A DNA stretch of 40,919 nucleotides from Minisyncoccota bacterium (GTDB taxonomy: Bacteria > Patescibacteriota > Minisyncoccia > UBA6257 > GWB1-50-10): contig JAGVBB010000003.1 of assembly GCA_020059915.1 (NCBI GenBank), forward strand, positions 1 to 40,919, given 5' to 3'. This document shows positions 33,034-39,727 of this stretch, in pieces. The notes below the pieces were generated by a model. That model made no database searches and was not told the DNA's origin. It saw only the letters and a list, made by a program, of their open reading frames with translations. The first letter of the stretch is position 1. Each line of letters opens with the position of its first letter. The position numbers and the translations under genes are program-made.

Positions 33034-33083
33034 ATATCCTCCTCGTATTGTATTTGTTAATAACTGTCGTTTAGAATAGATGG
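33034..33083. promoter_or_regulatory. Divergent promoter region
   Basis: Minus strand: AGGAGG Shine-Dalgarno 5 nt before the kinase ATG, with TACAAT a few bases further up. Plus strand: TAGAAT at 33072-33077, 6 nt before the HAD ATG, with TTGTAT 18 nt further up. The two genes thus use different start modes within 50 bp. Confidence 0.55.
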
Positions 33084-33656
33084 ATGAGCAAGATAAGTCA
33101 ACCAAAAAAAATTGGATTTGATATGGACGGAGTCATTATTGATCATACAGATTTGCGCATTATTGTTGGAAAACAATTTGGTTTTAACCTTGCGCCCGAA
33201 CAAACCCCATCGGACATATTACGTGTTATTATTCCAACTCACGAACGGAGATTAATGCAAGATATGCTATATAATAATCCAGATACGGCTCTTGAGGCCG
33301 CAATGATGAACGGAGCGTATGAGGGGATACAGAAAATTATCAATGCGGGGATCCCTGTTTTTCTTATTTCGCGAAGAAAGGATTCAGTACTTGCAACAAA
33401 ACTGTTACTTAAACACAAACTTTGGCCGGATCTTTTTGATGAATCAAACACTTTTTTTGTGGAAAACCCAGAAGATAAAAATACAAAGGCAGAAGAGTTA
33501 GGAATTACTCACTATGTTGACGACGAAGATGTTATTTTAAATATTTTATCAGTTGTTCCTAATAAAATACTTTTTGATCAATACAATGTTAGAAGTAATT
33601 CACCTTACATAAAAGCACATGACTGGGAAGATCTTGTTGAAAAGCTTTTAGATTGA
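33084..33656 (+). CDS. HAD-superfamily phosphatase
   Basis: 190 aa soluble hydrolase. Motif I GFDMDGVIID gives the nucleophile D13 and acid/base D15; motif II ISRRK (Ser), a Lys region before VDDEDVI (motif IV acids). The cap between motif I and II (about 20-90) is helical, compatible with 5'-nucleotidase-like or sugar-phosphate members. Substrate unknown. TAGAAT ends 6 nt before the ATG, so a leaderless mRNA is likely. Divergent from a P-loop kinase-like gene. Confidence 0.8.
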   Translation: MSKISQPKKIGFDMDGVIIDHTDLRIIVGKQFGFNLAPEQTPSDILRVIIPTHERRLMQDMLYNNPDTALEAAMMNGAYEGIQKIINAGIPVFLISRRKDSVLATKLLLKHKLWPDLFDESNTFFVENPEDKNTKAEELGITHYVDDEDVILNILSVVPNKILFDQYNVRSNSPYIKAHDWEDLVEKLLD

Positions 33657-33682
33657 ACTTTTGGTGTAAATTTGGAATATAA

Positions 33683-33701
33683 AACGACCCATAGGGTCGT
33701 T
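33683..33701. terminator. Hairpin terminator between HAD and beta-barrel genes
   Basis: AACGACCC / GGGTCGTT with a 3-nt loop. T-richer on the minus strand, serving the gene at 33704. Confidence 0.65.
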
Positions 33702-33703
33702 GA

Positions 33704-34282
33704 TTAAAATGTATAACAGAGTGATGCGCCGAATAATGGATCAGAATCACGTAATGAATAGTCACATGTGATTGAGGTTTTTATTTTTTCACTTAGTGGG
33801 ATGGTAATCCCTGAGCCTACCAAACAATTCAATTTTTCGTCTTGAAAACTCAGTGTTGTGAGTGAAACATTTATTGGCCCCGCATCAATTCTTACTAAGT
33901 GATAAGCAAATGAATACTCAACTTCAAATTGCGGATTATCTGCCTTTCCAGCAGATACGCCGGTCCAGCTTACCAAGGTTATAAAACTCGTCGGTTGGAC
34001 TTTGATATATGGACCAACCCATGGGGTATTTTGGAAAAATCCAGCACTTGGTCCAATGGAAAAAATCCCAAATGTTTTTGTATACATTGCCTGCACATAG
34101 TCTGCCGTCGCTTCAAGCGTCAGATTTTTTGAGTCCCCGAAGTCCACGTTAGTTCCGATATATAATCCAGAACTAAGAGCACCACGACCTGATGATATAG
34201 TCAGATCTGAAACTTTCTGTGCAGATACTATAGATGTCAGAAACAACAATAAAATTGCTACGATAAGGCTAGATGTTTTCAC
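33704..34282 (-). CDS. Small exported protein, predicted beta-barrel
   Basis: 192 aa. The start is GTG (34282), fixed by AAGGAG 7 nt upstream; an exact consensus promoter lies about 60 nt upstream. Signal peptide about 1-21 (TSSLIVAILLLFLTSIVSA) with a cleavable VSA end. The mature part is a run of alternating polar/hydrophobic stretches with Gly/Tyr/Phe turns (e.g. GLYIGTNVDF, LTLEATADYV, IGPSAGFF, VEYSFAYHLV) and ends in LCYTF, i.e. a C-terminal aromatic residue, as in outer-membrane barrels. Eight strands are plausible. CPR cells are not expected to have an outer membrane, so this may be a horizontally acquired gene or a different surface structure. Confidence 0.6.
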   Translation of the reverse strand: MKTSSLIVAILLLFLTSIVSAQKVSDLTISSGRGALSSGLYIGTNVDFGDSKNLTLEATADYVQAMYTKTFGIFSIGPSAGFFQNTPWVGPYIKVQPTSFITLVSWTGVSAGKADNPQFEVEYSFAYHLVRIDAGPINVSLTTLSFQDEKLNCLVGSGITIPLSEKIKTSITCDYSLRDSDPLFGASLCYTF

Positions 34283-34289
34283 TTGGATT

Positions 34290-34295
34290 CTCCTT
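34290..34295 (-). promoter_or_regulatory. Shine-Dalgarno deciding a GTG start
   Basis: AAGGAG on the minus strand, 7 nt before the GTG start of the beta-barrel gene. There is no ATG near it in this frame, so it fixes the start. Confidence 0.7.
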
Positions 34296-34341
34296 TTATT
34301 AAATTGTTAATAGTGGATTATTCATCCATCTTAGCTCTCTT

Positions 34342-34370
34342 ATTATAATCCAAAAAAATGGATTTGTCAA
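34342..34370 (-). promoter_or_regulatory. Exact consensus sigma-70 promoter with palindromic spacer
   Basis: TTGACA (34365-34370), 17-nt spacer, TATAAT (34342-34347), both hexamers perfect. The spacer itself has ATCCA and TGGAT around a T-run, an inverted repeat that could bind a regulator. It gives a leader of about 50 nt with a strong Shine-Dalgarno for the gene at 33704. Confidence 0.92.
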
Positions 34371-34522
34371 TTCTGGCTTAATTAGATAGACAAGAAGATA
34401 GGGGATCGGTTTGAAATAGAATAAATTTACTGGTATTCTTATTTTTGTTTGGGGTGAATGGTTTCGCTTCGCTTGTCCCTTTACTCGTTCGGAAATAACT
34501 GAGTTTTTCTTGTGTCTATTGC

Positions 34523-34593
34523 TGGGGGATCGTCTAATGGTAGGACTCCGCCCTTTGAAGGCGGCTATCGGGGTCCGAATCCCTGTCCCCCAG
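34523..34593 (+). tRNA. tRNA-Gln(TTG)
   Basis: Acceptor TGGGGGA/TCCCCCA with the U1-A72 pair typical of tRNA-Gln, D-loop with GG, anticodon stem CCGCC/GGCGG and loop CTTTGAA (anticodon TTG), discriminator G. CCA not encoded (CAG follows). T-loop TCCGAAT has C at position 55 instead of U. Confidence 0.93.
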
Positions 34594-34636
34594 CAGTGTA
34601 CATAAGCTACTTCAGTTCTTTCCTCACTTCATAAAG

Positions 34637-34674
34637 TGGTAGGACTCCGCCCTTTGAAGGCGGCTATCGGGGTC
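34637..34674 (+). repeat. Internal tRNA-Gln fragment, duplicated
   Basis: 38 bases from the D-loop through the anticodon arm to the start of the T-stem repeat exactly 34538-34575. Acceptor halves are missing, so this is not a functional tRNA. It begins 43 nt after the tRNA and may be an insertion remnant. Confidence 0.9.
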
Positions 34675-34733
34675 TGAAAAATGAGCATTATTTTTGATAT
34701 ATTCTATCTAACATAAGTCCAAAACTATACAAA

Positions 34734-34762
34734 AGACCCGATATTGTATCGGGTCTGTTTTT
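34734..34762. terminator. Strong hairpin, probably bidirectional terminator
   Basis: AGACCCGATA / TATCGGGTCT (10 bp, 3-nt loop) followed by GTTTTTT on plus and by TTTTG on minus. It lies at the 3' end of the minus-strand gene 34762-35547. Confidence 0.88.
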
Positions 34763-35547
34763 TATTTACTCATACGCCACGGGTATAGTTTTACCACCGA
34801 GCATATCCGTTTTGAAAAATCATTAACGAGTAGATTGAAAAACACATATCGTTCTGGTTTTTCTAATGGAATAAGAATGAACTTGCCGTCAGTAAAAGGG
34901 GATTTAGTTCCTGCAAGAAAGAGCGCCTCTTCACTTTCATATGCTATCCGCTCTTTCGCTTCGCACCGCAAATCTTCCTCTGAAGCTAATGCATCTGGGT
35001 ATTGTTTCAACATTTGAAGAAAGTTTGTGATCTCGTATTCCATAGCTTTTTTATTCACAAACCGATCAAAGTTTATCAATATCTCTTGATTTGGTTTTAT
35101 TTCATTTACCAACTCTTCCCAATCAAGAAACAAAACATTTTCTTCCAATTCCTTAATTCCTATTGCGAGACCTTTTATCATTGTGATATAGGCAAAAAAT
35201 ACAGAATCAGGAAGTTTGCGTCTTTTGATATAAGAACGATTGAATGTGACAATCCAAGAGATTTTTACATTTTGTTCAATAAATATATTAATGATTTTTA
35301 GTATCTCTTTTTGTACGAGATCAATTTCTGATTGAAGTGGAACAAATTGGTTGCCTTGCCTTTTCATTCTTTGTTCAAGTCCAAGTCCACTGCACCATTG
35401 GAGTAGAATTTCTACCGGACGGCCATTCAAAATACAGTCATTAATATAATTGTCTACCCATTCATCAATGCGTTTATTGTTTTTATCAATAGTGCGATTT
35501 AAGAAGCGTAGTGCTTCAACGATTTTTTGTGTTTGTGGAAGTCTCAT
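34762..35547 (-). CDS. Unrecognised 261-aa soluble protein
   Basis: Start set at ATG 35547 (MRLPQTQK) because AGGAG lies 7 nt upstream; the longer frame to 35670 would run into the tRNA-His region and begins with a low-complexity Lys-rich stretch. 261 aa, no signal peptide or membrane helix. Distinctive blocks: LQWCSGLGLEQRMKR, SWIVTFNRSYIKRRK, ENVLFLDWEELVNE, and a C-terminal AGTKSPFTDGKFILIPLEKPERYVFF, which together suggest a compact catalytic domain, but I cannot assign a family. Alone between tRNA-Gln fragment and tRNA-His, in a region where genes use Shine-Dalgarno starts, it may be acquired. Confidence 0.65.
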   Translation of the reverse strand: MRLPQTQKIVEALRFLNRTIDKNNKRIDEWVDNYINDCILNGRPVEILLQWCSGLGLEQRMKRQGNQFVPLQSEIDLVQKEILKIINIFIEQNVKISWIVTFNRSYIKRRKLPDSVFFAYITMIKGLAIGIKELEENVLFLDWEELVNEIKPNQEILINFDRFVNKKAMEYEITNFLQMLKQYPDALASEEDLRCEAKERIAYESEEALFLAGTKSPFTDGKFILIPLEKPERYVFFNLLVNDFSKRICSVVKLYPWRMSK

Positions 35548-35671
35548 GTTTTTTCTCCTATTTATTTGTAAAAGAACTTTGTTTTTTAATATCCAATTCC
35601 AAACCAACCCGACCTTGAATAAAAGTTGGTTAATTTTTCTTTTTTTTAATTTTCTTTTTTTATAACTCATG

Positions 35672-35744
35672 GGTCTCTGAGGGGACTTGCACCCCCAACC
35701 ACTCCCTCCACAGAGGAGCGCTCTTCTATTGAGCTACAGAGACC
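35672..35744 (-). tRNA. tRNA-His(GTG)
   Basis: Acceptor GTCTCTG/CAGAGAC with an extra encoded G-1 facing discriminator C73, the identity mark of tRNA-His; anticodon loop CTGTGGA (anticodon GTG). Two oddities: the D-loop AATAGAA lacks the GG that normally contacts the T-loop, and the T-loop TGCAAGT has G at position 55. The T-stem has a G-T pair at its base. CCA not fully encoded. Confidence 0.9.
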
Positions 35745-35821
35745 ATAGTATGTGGGGAGAATTTCCCCCCACAATATTTTAGGTGTGAACCCATTCCGCC
35801 AAGACCAAATCCGGTGTTCAT
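35726..35821 (-). CDS. 31-codon leader ORF running into tRNA-His
   Basis: AGGAGG lies 5 nt before an ATG that opens a 31-codon frame (MNTGFGLGGMGSHLKY... to ...VSVAQ), ending inside the 5' half of tRNA-His on the same strand. It contains a strong hairpin (about 35750-35772, TGTGGGG/CCCCACA). It may be a truncated gene, a short protein, or a translated leader. The Shine-Dalgarno is one of the best in the window. Confidence 0.4.
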   Translation of the reverse strand: MNTGFGLGGMGSHLKYCGGKFSPHTMVSVAQ

Positions 35822-35874
35822 GACGTCCTCCTATTATTAAAGAACAGTTTAGTATCTTTTTTAGGGTAGATAAC

Positions 35875-35908
35875 AAAACCCCCTCCAATTGGGGAGGGGG
35901 TTGGTTTT
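35875..35908. terminator. GC-rich bidirectional terminator
   Basis: AACCCCCTCC / GGAGGGGGTT with an AT loop, ending in TTGGTTTT on plus and TTTTG on minus. It separates the TrpR-like gene from tRNA-His and its leader ORF. Confidence 0.85.
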
Positions 35909-35923
35909 ATATTTTTTATAATA

Positions 35924-36238
35924 TCAAAACAACTCTCTCCCTAATTGGATAGAGCTATGACTATGAAGGCGATTGAGGATGGTACGATATCCGCCTTCTT
36001 TTCCATTCAACCATTTAGAAACACGAGCGACGGTGGTTGAGCTGAGCCCCGTTTTTTCCTCTATAACAGAATACGGTGTTTTCTTAAGAAGAAGCTCTGC
36101 GGTTTCCAATCGGTTGGAAAATTCTTTGATTTCTTTTTCAGTCATGAGATCACGCAAAAATCTCCTTGTTTCATTAGGTGTCTTCAGAGCCAAAATGGCA
36201 TTAATTAATTTGGTATTTTCTGGTTTTTTCCAGTTCAT
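35924..36238 (-). CDS. YerC/YecD-family TrpR-like DNA-binding protein
   Basis: 104 aa, all-helical. TEKEIKEFSNRLETAELLLKKTPYSVIEEKTGLSSTTVARVSKWLNGKEGGYR is the TrpR-superfamily helix-turn-helix, with the recognition part IEEKTGLSSTTVARVSKWL. It lacks a recognisable tryptophan pocket annotation, and YerC/YecD relatives have no established ligand. Likely a small transcription factor; targets unknown. Terminator follows. Shine-Dalgarno not obvious. Confidence 0.88.
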   Translation of the reverse strand: MNWKKPENTKLINAILALKTPNETRRFLRDLMTEKEIKEFSNRLETAELLLKKTPYSVIEEKTGLSSTTVARVSKWLNGKEGGYRTILNRLHSHSSIQLGRELF

Positions 36239-36346
36239 GTGAGCAGTTTATCAAACTAAAGTGCTTTAGTCAAGTGGAGTGTTAAAGATGTTAATTTTCA
36301 ACCATGTAGCCTCGTTTGGGGCTTTTTGTAATACGTGAATATGGAG

Positions 36347-36352
36347 TAAAAT
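36347..36352 (+). promoter_or_regulatory. -10 element, leaderless start
   Basis: TAAAAT ends 6 nt before the ATG at 36359; no Shine-Dalgarno. Confidence 0.5.
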
Positions 36353-36358
36353 GAATTC

Positions 36359-37105
36359 ATGAATTTGAGGGATTTTTTTGTGAAAAGAGCAATAGTATTC
36401 TTTGTGTTCGTTGTTATTGGCGTTGGTGTATATGTTTTGTTTTATGGAGGAATAAAACAAGAGGAAGTAGGTGGCAATGTTATTTCAGGATTTAACAATC
36501 CATCTATTGAACAAGCAATTGAAGAATATCTTTTGACGCAGAAAAATTTTAGCTGGAAAACAAAAGAGAACGGCCATAGGTTTTGTACAGTTGAAAATCT
36601 TTTACCAGAGCAGCAATTATTTCCGCTTTATGTGTGGTCGTATTGTGGTGAATATACTCTTCAAGATGGAGCACTTACCACATTGAGTGGATCTTCTGGT
36701 CCGATAAAAATAGATTATCCGAACGAGCTTTCTTTTTATGACATGCGAAAATTTTCGCACGAGGCACCGCGAGATGGGTCGTATTATACACCCGATGTAA
36801 AAAGAATATTTCCCGAAGGCATATGGGACCGTATATTTCATTTCAGTTCCACCGACAACATAACGAATCTTGTTAAAAAAGCGAAACAAGAGGTGTTTAC
36901 GACAATTTCCGGGTGGGACAGGATAACACGCGCAATCGCACATTGTGAGGTGAAAGAAGTGTTCCAAGCACACAGCAGAAATGTTTCTGCAAGATTAAAG
37001 AATGGGGAAGTGATAGTTTCAGTAGAACCGAACATAGATGATATAATCAGGCGTGCGGTAGATGCGGAGAATACATGTGGCAGGATTATCATGGCAACGG
37101 AATAA
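36359..37105 (+). CDS. Membrane-anchored extracytoplasmic protein of unknown function
   Basis: 248 aa. Anchor helix about 9-30 preceded by basic residues, then an extracytoplasmic domain with four or more Cys (FCTVENLL, WSYCGEY, IAHCEVKEV, NTCGRI), which could form disulfides. The last ~70 residues (RAIAHCEVKEVFQAHSRNVSARLKNGEVIVSVEPNIDDII...CGRIIMATE in pieces) are a block I associate with CPR secreted proteins but cannot name. Followed after 4 nt by rsgA, so the two are co-transcribed. Confidence 0.7.
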   Translation: MNLRDFFVKRAIVFFVFVVIGVGVYVLFYGGIKQEEVGGNVISGFNNPSIEQAIEEYLLTQKNFSWKTKENGHRFCTVENLLPEQQLFPLYVWSYCGEYTLQDGALTTLSGSSGPIKIDYPNELSFYDMRKFSHEAPRDGSYYTPDVKRIFPEGIWDRIFHFSSTDNITNLVKKAKQEVFTTISGWDRITRAIAHCEVKEVFQAHSRNVSARLKNGEVIVSVEPNIDDIIRRAVDAENTCGRIIMATE

Positions 37106-37109
37106 ACAT

Positions 37110-38198
37110 ATGACAAACGAGGATATTGGATATAACTCTTTTTTTGAAGAAGAACGACACCGTCTTGGGTGGAGTGATGTTTTGATTGCGCGAGTCATTT
37201 CAGAATCAAGGGGTGCATACAGGATAAAAGATACTGATGGAGAATATTTAGCAAAGGTAACAGGAAAACAAATATTCGAAGCATCTTCACGGGAAGATTA
37301 TCCCGCAATTGGAGATTGGGTTACCATCACAAAGCCTGATCGTGAACACGCGGTTATTTTGGATATATTACCAAGAATGACCTTAATAAAAAGAAGAGGG
37401 GGAGACAGAAATAGAACAAATGAAAAAAAAGAGAATCAGATTATTGCCACCAATATTGATGTTGTATTTATTGTTGAGTCCGTTGATCGAGATTATAACT
37501 TAAATCGCTTTGAACGATATTTTGTTATTGTTGAAGACAGTGGCGCGAAGCCTGCAATTGTTTTAAACAAAACTGATCTTCTTTCCCCAGAAGCATTAGA
37601 TGAGCATATAAAGCAATTAAAAAGTAGATTTCCAGATATTGATGTAATTGCAACAAGTGTGGTGAGTAACGAAGGCCTACAAAATCTTAAAGATTATATT
37701 ACTTACGGCAAAACATATTGTTTTTTGGGTTCATCAGGGGTTGGGAAATCATCACTTATTAACAAACTTCTTGGTGAAAACACTATAAAAACAGGAGATA
37801 TCAGTTTTTATTCAGGTAGAGGAAAACACGTTACCACCAGTAGACAAATGTATTTTTTGAACAATGGTGGGATTGTAATTGATAATCCCGGAATGCGTGA
37901 GGTTGGCATGACTGACACGGGTAGGGGAATTGATAGTTTTTTTGAAGAAATTTCTTTATTGGGGATAGGGTGTAGATATACTGATTGTACTCACATGCAT
38001 GAGCCAGATTGTGCAGTTATCAATGCGGTGAATAGTGGAACGTTAGATCCCGAACGGTATCAAAACTTTGTCAATTTAAAAAAGGAAGCTGAACATTATG
38101 AAATGGATAAGGTTGAAAAAAAGGAAAAGAATCGCCGGTTTGGAAAATTCAAAAAAACGGCAAAAAAGGAGCTAAAACAGTTTGGACATAAAGATTGA
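37110..38198 (+). CDS. rsgA: Ribosome small subunit-dependent GTPase A (RsgA)
   Basis: GTPase for late 30S assembly. Start at ATG 37110 (MTNEDIGY), 4 nt after the upstream stop; the longer frame starts inside the previous gene. 362 aa. OB-fold about 25-90, circularly permuted GTPase with G4 NKTD (153-156) before G1 GSSGVGKS (207-214) and G3 DNPG (258-261), then the zinc-binding C-terminal domain C288, C293, H295, C301. Ends in a Lys-rich tail. Confidence 0.95.
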   Translation: MTNEDIGYNSFFEEERHRLGWSDVLIARVISESRGAYRIKDTDGEYLAKVTGKQIFEASSREDYPAIGDWVTITKPDREHAVILDILPRMTLIKRRGGDRNRTNEKKENQIIATNIDVVFIVESVDRDYNLNRFERYFVIVEDSGAKPAIVLNKTDLLSPEALDEHIKQLKSRFPDIDVIATSVVSNEGLQNLKDYITYGKTYCFLGSSGVGKSSLINKLLGENTIKTGDISFYSGRGKHVTTSRQMYFLNNGGIVIDNPGMREVGMTDTGRGIDSFFEEISLLGIGCRYTDCTHMHEPDCAVINAVNSGTLDPERYQNFVNLKKEAEHYEMDKVEKKEKNRRFGKFKKTAKKELKQFGHKD

Positions 38199-38259
38199 CC
38201 TGTGCCATTAAAAATGGTATTCTCTTTATAGAAATTTATTAACAATAGCCGGGGAATAT

Positions 38260-38442
38260 ATGAAAACGTTTTTGTATATCATCGCTTTTTTAGTCCTTGA
38301 TGCATTTCTTTTCTTGTTTGTACACTGGTTTAGTTTTAAAGAAATATTGATATGTGACACAATTGTTATTGATGCTATTAGCACATCAATCTGTTCAATC
38401 CTTTTTATCAATTTTATTGCAAAGAAACTCAAAGAAGATTAA
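38260..38442 (+). CDS. 60-aa small membrane protein
   Basis: Two predicted hydrophobic helices (about 4-22 and 30-53) with a basic/acidic C-terminus KKLKED. No family recognised. A GGGG lies 6-9 nt before the ATG and a terminator follows at once, consistent with a small single-gene unit. Confidence 0.55.
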   Translation: MKTFLYIIAFLVLDAFLFLFVHWFSFKEILICDTIVIDAISTSICSILFINFIAKKLKED

Positions 38443-38443
38443 T

Positions 38444-38468
38444 AATACCGCCTTTTGGCGGTATTTTT
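38444..38468. terminator. Bidirectional terminator at the dnaX 3' end
   Basis: AATACCGCC / GGCGGTATT with a 4-nt loop and a following T-run, between convergent genes. Confidence 0.9.
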
Positions 38469-39588
38469 ATTTAACTTGTTTCTGTGTAGACAAACTTTCG
38501 ATTATAGAGACCTCGAGGGGAATTATGGGGAATTTACTGTATTTCATTTGTCCGTGTGCTTCAATGAGTGCCTTGATTAATTCTATGTGTTTATCGTTAA
38601 AGTGTGTTGCTTGATGTTCCAGTTTTTGGAGATGATCATTCATAACCTCGCGCGCAAATGATTCATTCATATCTGGATTGTAGTGAAGTACCGCAACACG
38701 GCGTATATGTTGAATGAGGTCTTTTGTGAATTGCACCATATTTGCGCCCGTCTCATATAACGAGGAAAGATATGCCAGTGCATCTTTTATATTTCCCGCG
38801 AGCAACAGTTCTGAAAATTCAAAAATTTTGTCAAACCCGATTTTTCCCACGGTAAGTTCTACCGTTTCAAGTGTTATTGGTCCACTTGAAAATGATGCAA
38901 GTTGATCGAGAAGAGATTCCGCATCCCGGAAACTTCCTTCTGCAGTTGCGGAAATAAGTTCTATTGCTTCCGAATCAATCACAATTGATTCTTTTTTTGC
39001 AATATGTTCAAGTTTTTTTGCGATAGTCGCAAGAGGTGCCTGCTTAAAATAGAATTGTTGTGCGCGAGAGAGAATGGTTGCGGGTACCTTGTCGGATTCT
39101 GTTGTTGCAAGAATGATAATCACATATTCCGGCGGTTCTTCTAATGACTTAAGTAATGCGTTCCATGCATCCTTTGTAAGTTGATGAGCTTCGTCGATAA
39201 TGAACACGCGATATGCTGAAACAGAAGGAACAACTCGGATGGTCTCCTTGAGATTGCGCATCTCGTCTATGCCACGATTTGACGCTGCATCAATTTCGAT
39301 GACATCCATTGAGCGCCCTTCGTCTATGTCTTTACATTGTTGGCATGTATTGCAGGGTTCTCCTAGTTTTCTAAATTTTTCATCTTTTCTACGTGTATCA
39401 CAATTTGCTATTTTTGCGATGAGGCGTGCGGTTGTTGTTTTTCCTGTACCTCGGGGTCCCGCAAACAAATATGCGTGTGCAAGTTTATCTTGTTTTGATG
39501 CTTCCCGGAGTGTTCTTTGAATTGGATCTTGACCCAAAAGATCCTCAAATGAGGCTGGGCGATAAGTTCTATAAAACGCTCGGGACAT
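38467..39588 (-). CDS. dnaX: DNA polymerase III subunit gamma/tau (short form)
   Basis: Clamp-loader ATPase. 373 aa: N-terminal AAA+ with Walker A GPRGTGKTT (44-52), zinc module C63, C79, C82, C85, Walker B IIDEAHQL, sensor-1 LSRAQQF (Ala where many have Cys) and the gamma-type collar domain about 245-360. It lacks the long C-terminal domains that bind DnaB and alpha in E. coli tau, so only a gamma-length product is possible. TATACT ends 6 nt before the ATG, so it is probably leaderless. Confidence 0.95.
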   Translation of the reverse strand: MSRAFYRTYRPASFEDLLGQDPIQRTLREASKQDKLAHAYLFAGPRGTGKTTTARLIAKIANCDTRRKDEKFRKLGEPCNTCQQCKDIDEGRSMDVIEIDAASNRGIDEMRNLKETIRVVPSVSAYRVFIIDEAHQLTKDAWNALLKSLEEPPEYVIIILATTESDKVPATILSRAQQFYFKQAPLATIAKKLEHIAKKESIVIDSEAIELISATAEGSFRDAESLLDQLASFSSGPITLETVELTVGKIGFDKIFEFSELLLAGNIKDALAYLSSLYETGANMVQFTKDLIQHIRRVAVLHYNPDMNESFAREVMNDHLQKLEHQATHFNDKHIELIKALIEAHGQMKYSKFPIIPLEVSIIESLSTQKQVK

Positions 39589-39594
39589 AGGAAT

Positions 39595-39600
39595 AGTATA
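39595..39600 (-). promoter_or_regulatory. -10 element of dnaX
   Basis: TATACT on the minus strand, 6 nt from the start codon. Confidence 0.55.
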
Positions 39601-39604
39601 TTAC

Positions 39605-39655
39605 TTCAATTTTCAATTTTCAATTTTGTAATTTTTAAATAAAACCAGAAAATCA
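39605..39655. repeat. AT-rich intergenic repeat, second copy
   Basis: Contains three tandem TTCAATTT units and the 25-bp stretch at 39622-39646 that is identical to 3391-3415. It lies in the gap between dnaX and the PEBP gene. Confidence 0.65.
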
Positions 39656-39713
39656 TACATAAGAGATTATAAAACAACAGACGATAAACCTTACTACATA
39701 ACACAAAATGCCT

Positions 39714-39719
39714 TATAAT
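39714..39719 (+). promoter_or_regulatory. Consensus -10 of the PEBP gene
   Basis: Exact TATAAT ends 8 nt before the ATG at 39728, with no Shine-Dalgarno. Confidence 0.55.
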
Positions 39720-39727
39720 GAACTTAT

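Noticed and set aside
34637-34674. Second functional tRNA-Gln
   Set aside because: Only the D-loop to T-stem part is present; neither acceptor half can form.
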